From: Kitasatospora aureofaciens
GTDB taxonomy: Bacteria > Actinomycetota > Actinomycetes > Streptomycetales > Streptomycetaceae
Length of the DNA stretch: 64,000 bases
NCBI GenBank assembly: GCA_000720845.1
Contig: JODU01000019.1
Span: 1-64,000 of the forward strand
Reading direction: 5' to 3'
Positions within the stretch are counted from its first letter, which is position 1; every line of letters begins with the position of its first letter. The translations under genes were made by a program, and so were the position numbers. Below, in pieces: positions 41,651 to 49,978 of the stretch. Below the pieces are notes generated by a model that saw only the letters and a list, made by a program, of their open reading frames with translations, did no database searches and was not told the origin of the DNA.

Positions 41651-41680
41651 GCCCTCCACTGTAGCCACTTTCCGCCATCA

Positions 41681-41742
41681 GGTTCAGTCATCGAACCGAC
41701 GGTGCTAGGTTGGTCCGCCTGATGTCAGTTCATTGACCGAAC
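41681..41742. promoter_or_regulatory. Twin inverted repeats between HxlR and MFS genes
   Basis: Two sites with the same layout, GGTTC-7-GAACC at 41681-41697 and GTTC-7-GAAC at 41728-41742, lie in the 143-base divergent intergenic region. They are 47 bases apart centre to centre. The matched spacing suggests two binding sites for one dimeric regulator, probably the adjacent HxlR protein. Confidence 0.65.
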
Positions 41743-41793
41743 CCGCACGGTGGACCCACCCTCCGTCGAGCCAACGAGAGCGGACCGCGACTC

Positions 41794-43200
41794 ATGACCG
41801 ACACCGGCACGGACTCCCCCACCACCCCGGCACCCGCGGCGGCCGCGCCGCCCGCGGAACGGGCCTCGCCGCCCCCGCACCCCGGCCGCACCCTCGCGCT
41901 GACCAGCGCCGCGACCGCCGTGGCCCTGATGGCGTTCGCCGCGCCGAGCGTCACGCTCCCCGAGACCGCCGCCGACCTGCACACCCCGCTGTCCGCCCAG
42001 GCCTGGCTGCTGAACGGCACCCCGCTCGGGCTGGCCGCCCTGCTCCTGGTGGCCGGCAGCCTGGCCGACGACTACGGGCGCCGCCGGCTCTTCGTCTCCG
42101 GCACGCTGACCCTCGGCGTCACCACCGTCCTCGGTGCCTTCGCGTCGACGACCTGGCTGTTCACGCTGGCCCGCATCGCGCAGGGCGCGGCGAGCGCGGC
42201 GCTGCTGGCCAGCAGCCTCGGCCTGCTCGTCCACGCCTTCCCGACCCCGGCCGGACGGCTGCGCGCGACCGGCGTGTGGGGCGCCTTCGTCAGCGGCGGG
42301 ATAGCCGTGGGCCCCGTCCTCGTCGGGGCGATACCCGACTGGCGGGTGGCGCACGGCATCCTAGGCGCCGCCGCGCTGGTGGTGGCGGGACTCGGCGCGC
42401 GGGCCCTGTCGGAGTCGCGCTCACCGCGGCCCGGCCGGCCGGACCTCGCCGGGGCGCTGACGTTCGGACCGGCGCTGGTCGCGCTCGTGGCGGCGCTGAC
42501 GCTGGGCCGGGACGGGTGGCTGCGGGCGCCGGTGGGCCTGTTGCTGGCGGCCGCCGTACTCCTCGGCGCCCTGTTCGTCGTACGGGAGCGCCGCGCGTCC
42601 GCCCCGATGATCGACCTGTCGCTGCTGCGCCGCCCGCTCTTCCTGGCGTCCTCCGCGGGCGGGCTGTTCACGGGCCTGTCGGTGATCGGCCTCTTCAGCT
42701 TCCTGCCCACGGTGCTGCAGCGGGCGCTCGGCCTGTCCCCGATGGACACGGCGCTGCTCTCCCTGCTCTGGGCCGGTCTCGCCTTCGCGGTCGCCCTCCA
42801 GGCCCGCCGCATCGCCCACCGCGTCTCCGCACGCCACCAGTTGACCGTCGGTTTCGCCCTGCACGCGGTCGGCGTCCTGACCATGCTCGGCGCGGTCGGC
42901 GCGGGCTCCTGGGCCCGGCTGCTGCCCGGCCTGGCACTGGCGGGCGTCGGCAGCGGCCTGCTGAACGCCGCGCTGCCGCTGCTCGCGGTGGAGTCGGTAC
43001 CGGCGGCCCGCGCGGCGATGGGCTCGGGCGCCCAGCAGACGTTCCGCTACATCGGTTCGTGCGCCGGGGTCGCCCTGACGGTCGCGATCGCTACCTCGGC
43101 GGGGACCCCGGGGGCGGGCACGGACGTGGCGCTGTGGGTGTCGGCGGGACTGGCCGTGGTGGCGGCGGTGCTGGTGGGAACGCTGCGGGAACGGCGCTGA
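41794..43200 (+). CDS. MFS drug exporter, DHA2 (14-helix) family
   Basis: A 468-residue major facilitator with about 14 helices. Motif A is GSLADDYGRRRLF near residue 88, and motif C-like Gly-rich sequence lies in GVWGAFVSGGIAVGPVLVG (about 160), typical of proton-driven antiporters of the EmrB/QacA kind. A disordered Thr/Pro/Ala start of 30 residues precedes helix 1. It is controlled by the divergent HxlR regulator by inference. Substrate unknown. Confidence 0.88.
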   Translation: MTDTGTDSPTTPAPAAAAPPAERASPPPHPGRTLALTSAATAVALMAFAAPSVTLPETAADLHTPLSAQAWLLNGTPLGLAALLLVAGSLADDYGRRRLFVSGTLTLGVTTVLGAFASTTWLFTLARIAQGAASAALLASSLGLLVHAFPTPAGRLRATGVWGAFVSGGIAVGPVLVGAIPDWRVAHGILGAAALVVAGLGARALSESRSPRPGRPDLAGALTFGPALVALVAALTLGRDGWLRAPVGLLLAAAVLLGALFVVRERRASAPMIDLSLLRRPLFLASSAGGLFTGLSVIGLFSFLPTVLQRALGLSPMDTALLSLLWAGLAFAVALQARRIAHRVSARHQLTVGFALHAVGVLTMLGAVGAGSWARLLPGLALAGVGSGLLNAALPLLAVESVPAARAAMGSGAQQTFRYIGSCAGVALTVAIATSAGTPGAGTDVALWVSAGLAVVAAVLVGTLRERR

Positions 43201-43310
43201 GCGGTCCGGTCCCGCCCCGGCCCGCATCGGCACCGCTGCCCGGCCTCCGGCCGGGCGTCGCCCCCCGGGGAGGCTGACCCTCGTCACCTCACGGCAGTAC
43301 GGTGTCCCCC

Positions 43311-44345
43311 ATGCGCCCCGACACGCCCGCCGAAAACGTCGACCACGCCGCCGAGGCGGCCCGCCTGGAACGGACCGCCGGCCTCTACCCGGAGGACGCC
43401 GAGGCCCTGCTCCTGCGCGCCGCGGCCCACCTGGAGCTGTCCGGCGACCGCCCGGCCGCGACCGGGCTCTACGACCGACTGCTGTCCTCCGAGACGTCCG
43501 CGCCCCTGGACAACCCCTCCCTGGTCCGCGCCCTGAAGGCGTCGAACCTCTGGGAGTACGACCACGAGGCGGAGGCCAGGGCGATCATCGACGGAGTGCG
43601 CGCGGCGTCGCCGCGGGACCCGGCTCCCTGGGTGATCGTGGCCGAGGCCCTGGAGTCCCATGACGAACTGGAGGCGGCGCACGAGACGTTCACGGAGGGC
43701 GCCCGCCTGCTCCTGACGGACGTGCCGGAGCCCCCGTACCCCACGCATCCCCTCCTCTACGGCCGCCACCGCGTCCGCAGGATGCTGGGCCTGGACCACG
43801 ACGAGTGGGACACCCTGGCCGACACCCTGCACTCGATGCCGGTCTCCCTGGACGAGCTGCACGACCCGAAGCGCGTCTGGTCCCTGGGCTCGGACGACCC
43901 GGCGGACCTGGAGGCGGAGATCTCCCGCCTGCGCGCCGAGTTGGGCGCCTACCGTGAGGCCCTGTCCCGCCCCTTCCCGGTCGCCATGCTCCACTGGCCG
44001 GCCGGCGAACTGGGGGAACTGGTCGAGGCGTACCCTCCGCTCGCCGCCGAGTACCCCTCCTACGAGGAGCACCTGGCGTCGATAGAGGCGGCCCTGCGCG
44101 AACTGGCCTCGTCGGGCACCGCGAACCTGGGCGTGGTCCCGGGCACGGTCCCCTCCTACGAGGCCTTCGCCGCGTCGGAGGGCGCGTCCCCGGCCGACCC
44201 GACCCTGCTCCCGCAGTACGCGACGACCCTGGCGGCCCGGGGCCTCGCGGTGGCCTGGCCGCCGCAGCGCGGGGCGGCGTGCTGGTGCGGGTCGGGGCGG
44301 ACGTACGGGGAGTGCCACGGGCAGGACGTCGCCGGGAACCGATGA
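43311..44345 (+). CDS. TPR-like protein with C-terminal SEC-C zinc motif
   Basis: A 344-residue acidic, helical protein. Residues 15-150 look like tetratricopeptide-type helix pairs (EDAEALLLRAAAHLELSGD, then ALKASNLWEYDHEAEARAI). The C terminus is a SEC-C zinc finger, CWCGSGRTYGECHG. SEC-C proteins bind SecB, ribosomes or other chaperone partners. A GTG at 43302 is an alternative start three codons earlier. Role unknown. Confidence 0.8.
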   Translation: MRPDTPAENVDHAAEAARLERTAGLYPEDAEALLLRAAAHLELSGDRPAATGLYDRLLSSETSAPLDNPSLVRALKASNLWEYDHEAEARAIIDGVRAASPRDPAPWVIVAEALESHDELEAAHETFTEGARLLLTDVPEPPYPTHPLLYGRHRVRRMLGLDHDEWDTLADTLHSMPVSLDELHDPKRVWSLGSDDPADLEAEISRLRAELGAYREALSRPFPVAMLHWPAGELGELVEAYPPLAAEYPSYEEHLASIEAALRELASSGTANLGVVPGTVPSYEAFAASEGASPADPTLLPQYATTLAARGLAVAWPPQRGAACWCGSGRTYGECHGQDVAGNR

Positions 44346-44443
44346 GATCGGGCGCCCCCGGGCGTCTACCGGTGCGAGAGCCTGGCGCGGCACGCGACGC
44401 GTCAGTGGAGTCGATCCGATCCCACCCGAGGAGACACGACGAC

Positions 44444-44902
44444 ATGAGCACCGAGCAGACGCCCACCGCGGCGGAGAACGGCTTCTCCTACACCCTGACC
44501 CGAACCCTCGACGCCCCCGCGTCCGAGGTCTGGCGGGCCTGGACCACCCCCGACCAGTACGCCCGGTGGGCCTACGCCGTCCCCGGCTCCGTGGAGATGG
44601 ACGTCCGCCCCGGCGGCACCTGGAAGGCCACGATGCGTACGCCGGAGGGGGCGGAGTTCCCGTTGACCGGCTCCTACATCGAGGTCGCCGAGCACCGGGC
44701 CCTGACCATCGGCATGGACGTCCCGGGCCGCCCGGACCCCGCGACGATGACCGTCGAACTCACGGAACAGGGCCCCCGCAACACCGTGATCACCCTCCGC
44801 CAGACCTGCGCCACGACGGAGGAACGGGACGGCGCGGAGCAGGGGAGCACGATGCTGCTGGACAGCTTGACGGGGTTCCTGGCGGGCAGGGCGAAGGCCT
44901 GA
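44444..44902 (+). CDS. SRPBCC (AHSA1-like) domain protein
   Basis: A 152-residue START-like/AHSA1 domain protein: FSYTLTRTLDAPASEVWRAWTTPDQYARW at the start (about 14-42) and GGTWKATM in the first sheet are typical. Such proteins bind hydrophobic ligands and often accompany stress regulators. GAGGAG lies eleven bases upstream of the ATG. Nothing in the neighbourhood identifies its ligand. Confidence 0.85.
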   Translation: MSTEQTPTAAENGFSYTLTRTLDAPASEVWRAWTTPDQYARWAYAVPGSVEMDVRPGGTWKATMRTPEGAEFPLTGSYIEVAEHRALTIGMDVPGRPDPATMTVELTEQGPRNTVITLRQTCATTEERDGAEQGSTMLLDSLTGFLAGRAKA

Positions 44903-44945
44903 CCCTCCCTCCCCGGCCGCGCCCGCACGGCTGCGGCGGTCGCGT

Positions 44946-45530
44946 TCAGACCCGGCGAGCCCGCCAGAGCCATGCCGAGGTACCGGCGATGACGGCGAGC
45001 GCCACCAGGTTGGCCACGAGGGCCGGGGTGTCGCCCGCCGGGGCGACGGTGGTCTCCCGCCAGACGATCCCGGCGACCGTCGGCGCGACGAGGCTCAGCA
45101 GCACGCCGACGGCCTTCCGGACCGGGGCCCAGTGCACCGAGGTGCACAGCAGCACCCCGCCGGCGATGCGGATCAGACCGCTGCACAGCGCCAGACCGGG
45201 CACGTCGGGGAGGAACGTCGTGACGAGGTACGGAAGGGTCAGCATCAGCAGCGGCACCAGCGGGTGCACCTTGCCACGCCGCACGGGCGGGACCGCCCCA
45301 CCGGTCCCCGACTCGGCCAGCGCCGTCGCCGCGATCGTACGGGGGTCCCCCAGCTCCGCCAGGATCTCGCCGGGCGCCGCGTCGGGCCGTTCGGCGCGCG
45401 TCACGTCGATGTGCTCGGCGAGGTCGGCGAGGAGCTCCTGACGCCGGTCGGCGGGGAGTGCGGCGGCCTCGCGCTCGACGGCGCGGAGGTAGTCGCGCAC
45501 GAGGTCGGCGGGGGACGTGGGGGTCTTCAT
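44946..45530 (-). CDS. HAAS-domain membrane protein
   Basis: A 194-residue protein. The N-terminal 75 residues are the helical HAAS (DUF1700) domain (LVRDYLRAVEREAAALPADRRQELLADLAEHI split over two helices, then LAELGDPRTIA). Four hydrophobic helices follow. HAAS proteins work with PadR regulators; here the start overlaps the PadR stop by four bases (ATGA). Confidence 0.83.
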   Translation of the reverse strand: MKTPTSPADLVRDYLRAVEREAAALPADRRQELLADLAEHIDVTRAERPDAAPGEILAELGDPRTIAATALAESGTGGAVPPVRRGKVHPLVPLLMLTLPYLVTTFLPDVPGLALCSGLIRIAGGVLLCTSVHWAPVRKAVGVLLSLVAPTVAGIVWRETTVAPAGDTPALVANLVALAVIAGTSAWLWRARRV

Positions 45531-45901
45531 ACGGGGTCTCCGGCGGAGGGGTGCGGGGTGGTCAGGAACGCGTCGACGGCATCGCGGAAGCCGGGCCAGA
45601 CGTGCGTGAACTCGTCCAGCGCGGCCCGCCCGCCGGCGGTGAGCGCGTAGTAGCGACGGGGCGGGCCGGAGGCGGACTCCTGCCAGGTGGTGGTGACCAG
45701 ATCCTCCCGGCGAAGCCGGGAAAGCAACGGATAGACCGTCCCCTGACTGGTGGCCAGCGCCCCGGACTCCTCCAGAGCGTGCAGGAGTTCCACGCCGTAA
45801 CGGGGACGGTCCCGCATCAGGGCGAGCACGCAGTACTCCAGCACACCCTTGCGCAGCTGAGCGGCTGCGCGGGCCCGCTTGGTCGGTTCGCCGGGTTCCA
45901 T
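45527..45901 (-). CDS. PadR family transcriptional regulator
   Basis: A 124-residue PadR regulator. The winged helix runs from residue 15 (LRKGVLEYCVLALM) through RYGVELLHALEESG and the wing ATSQGTVYPLLSRLRR. Starts at 45901 or 45910 are both possible; no ribosome binding site is evident, so the mRNA may be leaderless. It is coupled to the HAAS membrane protein and marks the last core-like gene before the defence island. Confidence 0.85.
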   Translation of the reverse strand: MEPGEPTKRARAAAQLRKGVLEYCVLALMRDRPRYGVELLHALEESGALATSQGTVYPLLSRLRREDLVTTTWQESASGPPRRYYALTAGGRAALDEFTHVWPGFRDAVDAFLTTPHPSAGDPV

Positions 45902-46233
45902 GCATAGCAAGATACCAGGCGGGCAAGGCCCGTACGCCCACTGGGCCCACGCCGGACCAGCGCGGCTCGGACGTCGATGGCCTCGCGAGCACGGCTCACG
46001 AACCGCTCCCCCTTCTTCGACACGTGATCGAGGAAGCGCCGGATGCGATACGAATCGTTCGCGTCCAGCGCGTCGTCGCTCTCCCGCCCCACGATCCTCG
46101 CCTCGATCGCCCCGACACAGACGGACAGGGACTTGGCCAACTCACCTGCCAACCGACCGACGATGGCCGCCGCCGACGCACTCCCCACCACACCCACCCC
46201 GGCGCCCACAACGGCCGCAGTCCTTGCGTCCAC
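45817..46233 (-). CDS. Possible gene or fragment at the island border
   Basis: A minus-strand frame with plausible protein character in residues 1-90: an Ala/Gly/Val-rich hydrophobic start (TAAVVGAGVGVVGSASAAAIVG) followed by soluble helices with DANDSYRIRRFLDHVSKKGERF. The remainder overlaps the PadR start region and looks non-coding. It may be a gene whose 3' part was lost when the defence island joined here. GTG at 46233 has no ribosome binding site. No family is recognised. Confidence 0.35.
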   Translation of the reverse strand: MDARTAAVVGAGVGVVGSASAAAIVGRLAGELAKSLSVCVGAIEARIVGRESDDALDANDSYRIRRFLDHVSKKGERFVSRAREAIDVRAALVRRGPSGRTGLARLVSCYAWNPANRPSGPAQPLSCARVCWSTACSP

Positions 46234-46341
46234 GAGGAACGGGTGCCCCGGCAAGGCCGGTGGAGCGGGGCGAATTCCGGCCTGTGGCGAGAAGACGGAG
46301 ATCGGTACGGCATCCGTACGGCTCGCCGGCACAATGACCGC

Positions 46342-46776
46342 ATGCCCGAGCCCGTCCCGTCCTCCGCCTCCGTGTCCGCCCGCATGAGCCGCCAGGGCTC
46401 CCGCGACACGGCGCCGGAGATCGCGGTGCGGCGGCTGCTCCACGCGTCGGGCATGCGCTACCGCGTGAACGTACCGGTGCCTGGCATGACCCGCCGCACG
46501 ATCGACATCGTCTTTCCCGGAGCCAGGGTCGCGATCTTCCTCGACGGCTGTTTCTGGCACGGCTGCCCGCAGCACGCTACGCAGCCCAAGTCGAACGCCG
46601 AGTGGTGGCGGGCCAAGCTCGACAAGAACATGTCCCGTGACGCCGAGACGACTAGACATTTGCAGGACCAGGGGTGGAGGGTTCTGCGTTTTTGGGAGCA
46701 TGAGAGTCCGGAAGAGGTGGCCGCTCTCGTGCGAGCGACTGTGGGACGGCGCATGGCGGAACGGGTGGGAGAGTGA
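46342..46776 (+). CDS. vsr: Vsr very short patch repair endonuclease
   Basis: A 144-residue Vsr nuclease that nicks next to T-G mismatches formed by deamination of 5-methylcytosine. Typical features: MSRQGSRDTAPEIAVRR (about 15-31), metal-binding Asp in IDIVFP (about 54), FLDGCFWHGCP (about 66) and VLRFWEHE (about 113). Its stop overlaps the GTG of the next gene, a C5 methyltransferase homologue, which is the normal partnership. It signals cytosine methylation by this island. Confidence 0.92.
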   Translation: MPEPVPSSASVSARMSRQGSRDTAPEIAVRRLLHASGMRYRVNVPVPGMTRRTIDIVFPGARVAIFLDGCFWHGCPQHATQPKSNAEWWRAKLDKNMSRDAETTRHLQDQGWRVLRFWEHESPEEVAALVRATVGRRMAERVGE

Positions 46777-47777
46777 AAGGCGTGGGGGGACTGACCTTCG
46801 TGGACGTGTGCTCCGGGGCGGGTGGACTCGCTCTCGGCCTGGAGCAGGCCGGATTCGAACCACGCCTGCTCTTGGACGACGACGAGGACGCCGTCGCGAC
46901 CCTGCGGGCCAATCGACCGCAGTGGAACGTGCTCCGCACCGATCTGCTCGACTTCGATCCGGCCGAACATCCGGAGAGCCACGATGTGGATCTCCTCGCG
47001 GCGGGCCTGCCGCGGGTGAGGTCTAGTGCAACCGCCGGACGGGCCGAAACGGGCATGGAAGAGCGACTGCTGGAGGCCGCCGTCTACCTGGCTCACGCCA
47101 TTCGACCGCGAGCGGTGATCATCGAGAACGTTCCGGACCTGGCTCATTCGGACAGGTATCAACGCTTCCGTGACTTCGCCCGCGCCGAACTGGCACATCT
47201 GGGTTACGAGTTCATCTGGTTCGTCGTGAACGCCGTCGACTTCGGCGTGCCGCAGAACCGCAAGCAGGGCGTCCTGGTGGCCGTCGAGCGGCAGCTGGCC
47301 CAATCCTTCCGTCCTCCGACACCCACGGTGCGGGAACCGATGACGGTCGGCTCTGTCCTGGAACAGTCCATGGCCGCGCGCGGTTGGCGGGACGCCGCCC
47401 GCTGGGCCGCCCAGGCCGATCAGCCGGCCCCGACACTGGTCGGAGGCTCGAAGAACCGAGGCGGTGCCGACCTCGGGCCGACCGGCGCTAAACGGAAGTG
47501 GGCGACCATGGGCGTCAATGCCCACACGGTGGGCAACGAGGTTCCCGATCCCGAATTCGTGTGGGACCCCAAGCTCGGCAGGGACAACATGGTGAAGATC
47601 ACAGTCGAGCAGGCGGCGCTGCTTCAGGGTTTCCCCGCCTCCTGGGAGATCACCGGCCGCAAGACCGCCCGATACCGCCAGGTCGGGCACGCGACGCCGC
47701 CGCCCGTCGGTCGGGCACTGGGCCGAGCCGTCGCCGAAGCACTGCATGGGGAGCCGGTTGTCCCCGCTGCCGGCTAG
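46773..47777 (+). CDS. C5-cytosine methyltransferase homologue lacking the catalytic Pro-Cys motif
   Basis: A 334-residue Dcm-type protein. Motif I (FVDVCSGAGGLALGL, about 9), motif VI (IIENVPDL, about 115), motif VIII (QNRKQGVLVA) and motif X (QVGHATPPPVGRA) are present. Motif IV, normally PCQ or PCP after a Gly-rich strand, reads AAGLPRVRSS, so the nucleophilic cysteine is missing. The sequence around it is in frame and otherwise well formed, arguing against a sequencing error. It probably acts as a DNA-recognition or structural partner for the active methyltransferase 11 bases downstream, or is an allosteric regulator. Confidence 0.82.
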   Translation: MKGVGGLTFVDVCSGAGGLALGLEQAGFEPRLLLDDDEDAVATLRANRPQWNVLRTDLLDFDPAEHPESHDVDLLAAGLPRVRSSATAGRAETGMEERLLEAAVYLAHAIRPRAVIIENVPDLAHSDRYQRFRDFARAELAHLGYEFIWFVVNAVDFGVPQNRKQGVLVAVERQLAQSFRPPTPTVREPMTVGSVLEQSMAARGWRDAARWAAQADQPAPTLVGGSKNRGGADLGPTGAKRKWATMGVNAHTVGNEVPDPEFVWDPKLGRDNMVKITVEQAALLQGFPASWEITGRKTARYRQVGHATPPPVGRALGRAVAEALHGEPVVPAAG

Positions 47778-47788
47778 ACTTCCGCCAC

Positions 47789-49099
47789 ATGACCAGCACG
47801 CCGCCCCACCAGTCCATCCTCGACAAGCCCTTCGTCCTGGATCTCTTCGCAGGGCCCGGCGGGCTGGATGTCGCTGGTCACAAGCTGGGTGTCCCGAGTC
47901 TCGGGATCGAGTGGGACAGGAGCGCGTGCCTGACGCGCTACGCGGCCGGCCTGGACACCCTCCACGCCGACGTGAGCGCGGTCCGCAGGGAGTCCTTCGA
48001 GTCGCTTCCGCCGGAGATCAACGTGCTCGCCGGTGGACCGCCGTGCCAGACGTACTCGGTGGCCGGCAAGGGTGCGGGCCGTAAGGCTCTGGAAGAGGTC
48101 AAGGCGTTCATCGAACGGCTCATGGTCGGCGATCCCGACGAGGAGATCGACAAGGAGCTCAAGAACCTCAGCGACCCGCGTACCGCACTGGTGCTCGAGC
48201 CACTCCGGTACGCGATCCAGGCGACCAGGAGCCCGAACCGAGGGCATCGCCCGTACGACGTCATCGTCCTGGAGCAGGTCCCTGCCGTGAGGGCGCTCTG
48301 GGAGAGCTACGCCGAGGTCCTGCAGAAGGTCGGTCTTCCCGACGGCACCAGGTACCAGGTCGTCGTCGATGTCCTGGGAACCGAGACCTACGGAGTGCCG
48401 CAGACCCGGTCCCGAGCCGTGCTGGTCGCCCGTCGTGAGGGACTCGGCAAGCCCTCGCTGCCCGCACCGTCCCACCGCGCCTACGAGGCGAAGGGGTGGA
48501 ACCGCAGGAACAGCGGCATCGCGGCACCGACGATTCAGCCGACCCTCTACGACACGGACATCCCCGAACCGCGACAGCACACCACGGAGGACGACGGTCT
48601 GGAGCATTGGAAGTCGATGGGCGACGCCCTCGCCGAGCCGGTCGGCACGCACCCGGGGCGCAGGACTCCCTTCTTGATCCGGTCGAACTACGGCAGTTCC
48701 GGAATCCCGGGGCGACGCGGGGTACGGACCGATCGGCAGCCCGCCACGACCGTCACCGGCCGTATCTCGCGCTTCGTGGTATTCGAATCCGTCGGTGATC
48801 ACCACCCCGACGTCGTTTGTGAGGGTCCGAGGTTCAGCATGAACGAGGCGGGGATGCTGCAGAGCTTCCCGCCGGACTACCCGTGGTCGGGCACGGCGAG
48901 GGCCCAGCAGGTCGGCAACGCCGTGCCGCCCCTCTTCGGGGCCCACCTCCTGAGCGCAGCGCTCGGCCTTCCCGCGCCGGCCCCGGAAGCGATGCGCGAG
49001 CCGTGGGTACCGGCCACGGAGGAGCAGCGGGCCAAGCTGCGCAGCCACGGCTGCGGATCGGCGGACGACTGCACCGCCCGCTGCCCGCGTCCCGAGTAG
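47789..49099 (+). CDS. C5-cytosine DNA methyltransferase (active-type)
   Basis: A 436-residue Dcm-type enzyme that methylates cytosine C5 in a specific sequence. Motif I is LDLFAGPGGLDVAGH (about 16), motif IV GGPPCQTYSVAGKG with the nucleophilic Cys (about 88), motif VI VLEQVPAV with Gln in place of the usual Asn, motif VIII PQTRSRAVLVA and motif X QVGNAVPP. An extra acidic segment of about 40 residues (KAFIERLMVGDPDEEIDKEL) follows motif IV. C-terminal Cys/Pro-rich tail. It is convergent with the DUF6339-like gene only 15 bases away. In DISARM-like systems a methyltransferase marks self DNA. Confidence 0.92.
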   Translation: MTSTPPHQSILDKPFVLDLFAGPGGLDVAGHKLGVPSLGIEWDRSACLTRYAAGLDTLHADVSAVRRESFESLPPEINVLAGGPPCQTYSVAGKGAGRKALEEVKAFIERLMVGDPDEEIDKELKNLSDPRTALVLEPLRYAIQATRSPNRGHRPYDVIVLEQVPAVRALWESYAEVLQKVGLPDGTRYQVVVDVLGTETYGVPQTRSRAVLVARREGLGKPSLPAPSHRAYEAKGWNRRNSGIAAPTIQPTLYDTDIPEPRQHTTEDDGLEHWKSMGDALAEPVGTHPGRRTPFLIRSNYGSSGIPGRRGVRTDRQPATTVTGRISRFVVFESVGDHHPDVVCEGPRFSMNEAGMLQSFPPDYPWSGTARAQQVGNAVPPLFGAHLLSAALGLPAPAPEAMREPWVPATEEQRAKLRSHGCGSADDCTARCPRPE

Positions 49100-49114
49100 T
49101 TCGACGCCGCCGTA

Positions 49115-49978
49115 TCAGTCCTCGCTCTTCCGGCCCCTGACCGGGGCGGTCTCGAACAGCTCGGTGAAGTAGTCGGTGAGGGCTGTCACGGACTCCTCCG
49201 GTACGGGGTCCTCGTCGGGCCCCTCCGGAAGGACGTGGCGCGAGACCGGTGGGGCCGTCTGCGCCTCTTCGATCCAGTCCCGCAGCCGGGCGGGATCCCT
49301 GGGCTCGTCCGGTGCGAGGACGTCGTAGATCAAGGTCGCTCCGGCCGCGTTCACGGCAGCGCTCAGACCTTCGATCTCCCGCCCGGTGGTGACCTTCCCG
49401 TCCTTGAGGAGGTGAACCAGGGCCTGAGCGGTGGGGCGGTGGTCGAGCAGGTCCTTCCGGAGAACGGTGTGGATGAGGTCCTGGTTGCCACAGGCGGTCT
49501 CGACCGGCTCGTAGCCCGGCCCGTTCCGGAAGAGTTCGGCCGCCCACCACAGGCGGGAGAAGCACTGCCGGTCCGAGGGGCCCCGGAAGCGCTCCGCGGC
49601 AACGCGTCCCTTCCGCTCCGAGAAATGCCGCCACACGACATAGTCAGGAGCTACGGCCAGAGCCAGGTGGTTCCACAGACGCTTGTCCGCCGCCTCCCGA
49701 CGCGTCAGACGCAGGGTGGCGTGGAGCCGTGGCGCGAGCCAGGCGTCGGCCCCAGTGCGCTCCTTGTCGAAGGCGAACATGACGTCGTCCACCAGGCTGC
49801 GGATCGGCTCGACCCACCACCTGGCGTCGTCCTCGGGAAGAGGTTCGACGGTCTTGGCGAGGTCGATGCCGCTGTGGACTTCTTCGCCCCTGAGCAGTCC
49901 CTCGGTGAGGAAGGTGTCGACGGCCGAGCCGGAAAGCAGCGCCAGGCGCTCCGGTACGTGGTGGGGCTGGGTGATCAC
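49115..49978 (-). CDS. DUF6339-like protein of the ATPase operon
   Basis: A 287-residue protein with Trp/Arg-rich middle part (KRLWNHLALAVAPDYVVWRHF, then CFSRLWWAAELFRNGP), resembling the DUF6339 family seen in defence neighbourhoods. No catalytic motif is obvious; it may bind DNA or act as an adaptor. GTG at 49978 overlaps the stop of the upstream gene (GTGA) and has GGAGAG six bases upstream. Last gene of the three-gene minus-strand operon. Confidence 0.7.
   Translation of the reverse strand: MITQPHHVPERLALLSGSAVDTFLTEGLLRGEEVHSGIDLAKTVEPLPEDDARWWVEPIRSLVDDVMFAFDKERTGADAWLAPRLHATLRLTRREAADKRLWNHLALAVAPDYVVWRHFSERKGRVAAERFRGPSDRQCFSRLWWAAELFRNGPGYEPVETACGNQDLIHTVLRKDLLDHRPTAQALVHLLKDGKVTTGREIEGLSAAVNAAGATLIYDVLAPDEPRDPARLRDWIEEAQTAPPVSRHVLPEGPDEDPVPEESVTALTDYFTELFETAPVRGRKSED

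Noticed and set aside
45902..46341. Plus-strand N-terminal extension of Vsr starting at 46024
   Set aside because: The ATG at 46342 gives the normal Vsr length. The extension is Arg/Pro-rich and matches nothing in the family.
46773..47777. Frameshift as explanation for the missing methyltransferase cysteine
   Set aside because: The frame is continuous with sensible sequence before and after, and no one- or two-base shift that I tried by eye restores a PCQ motif.
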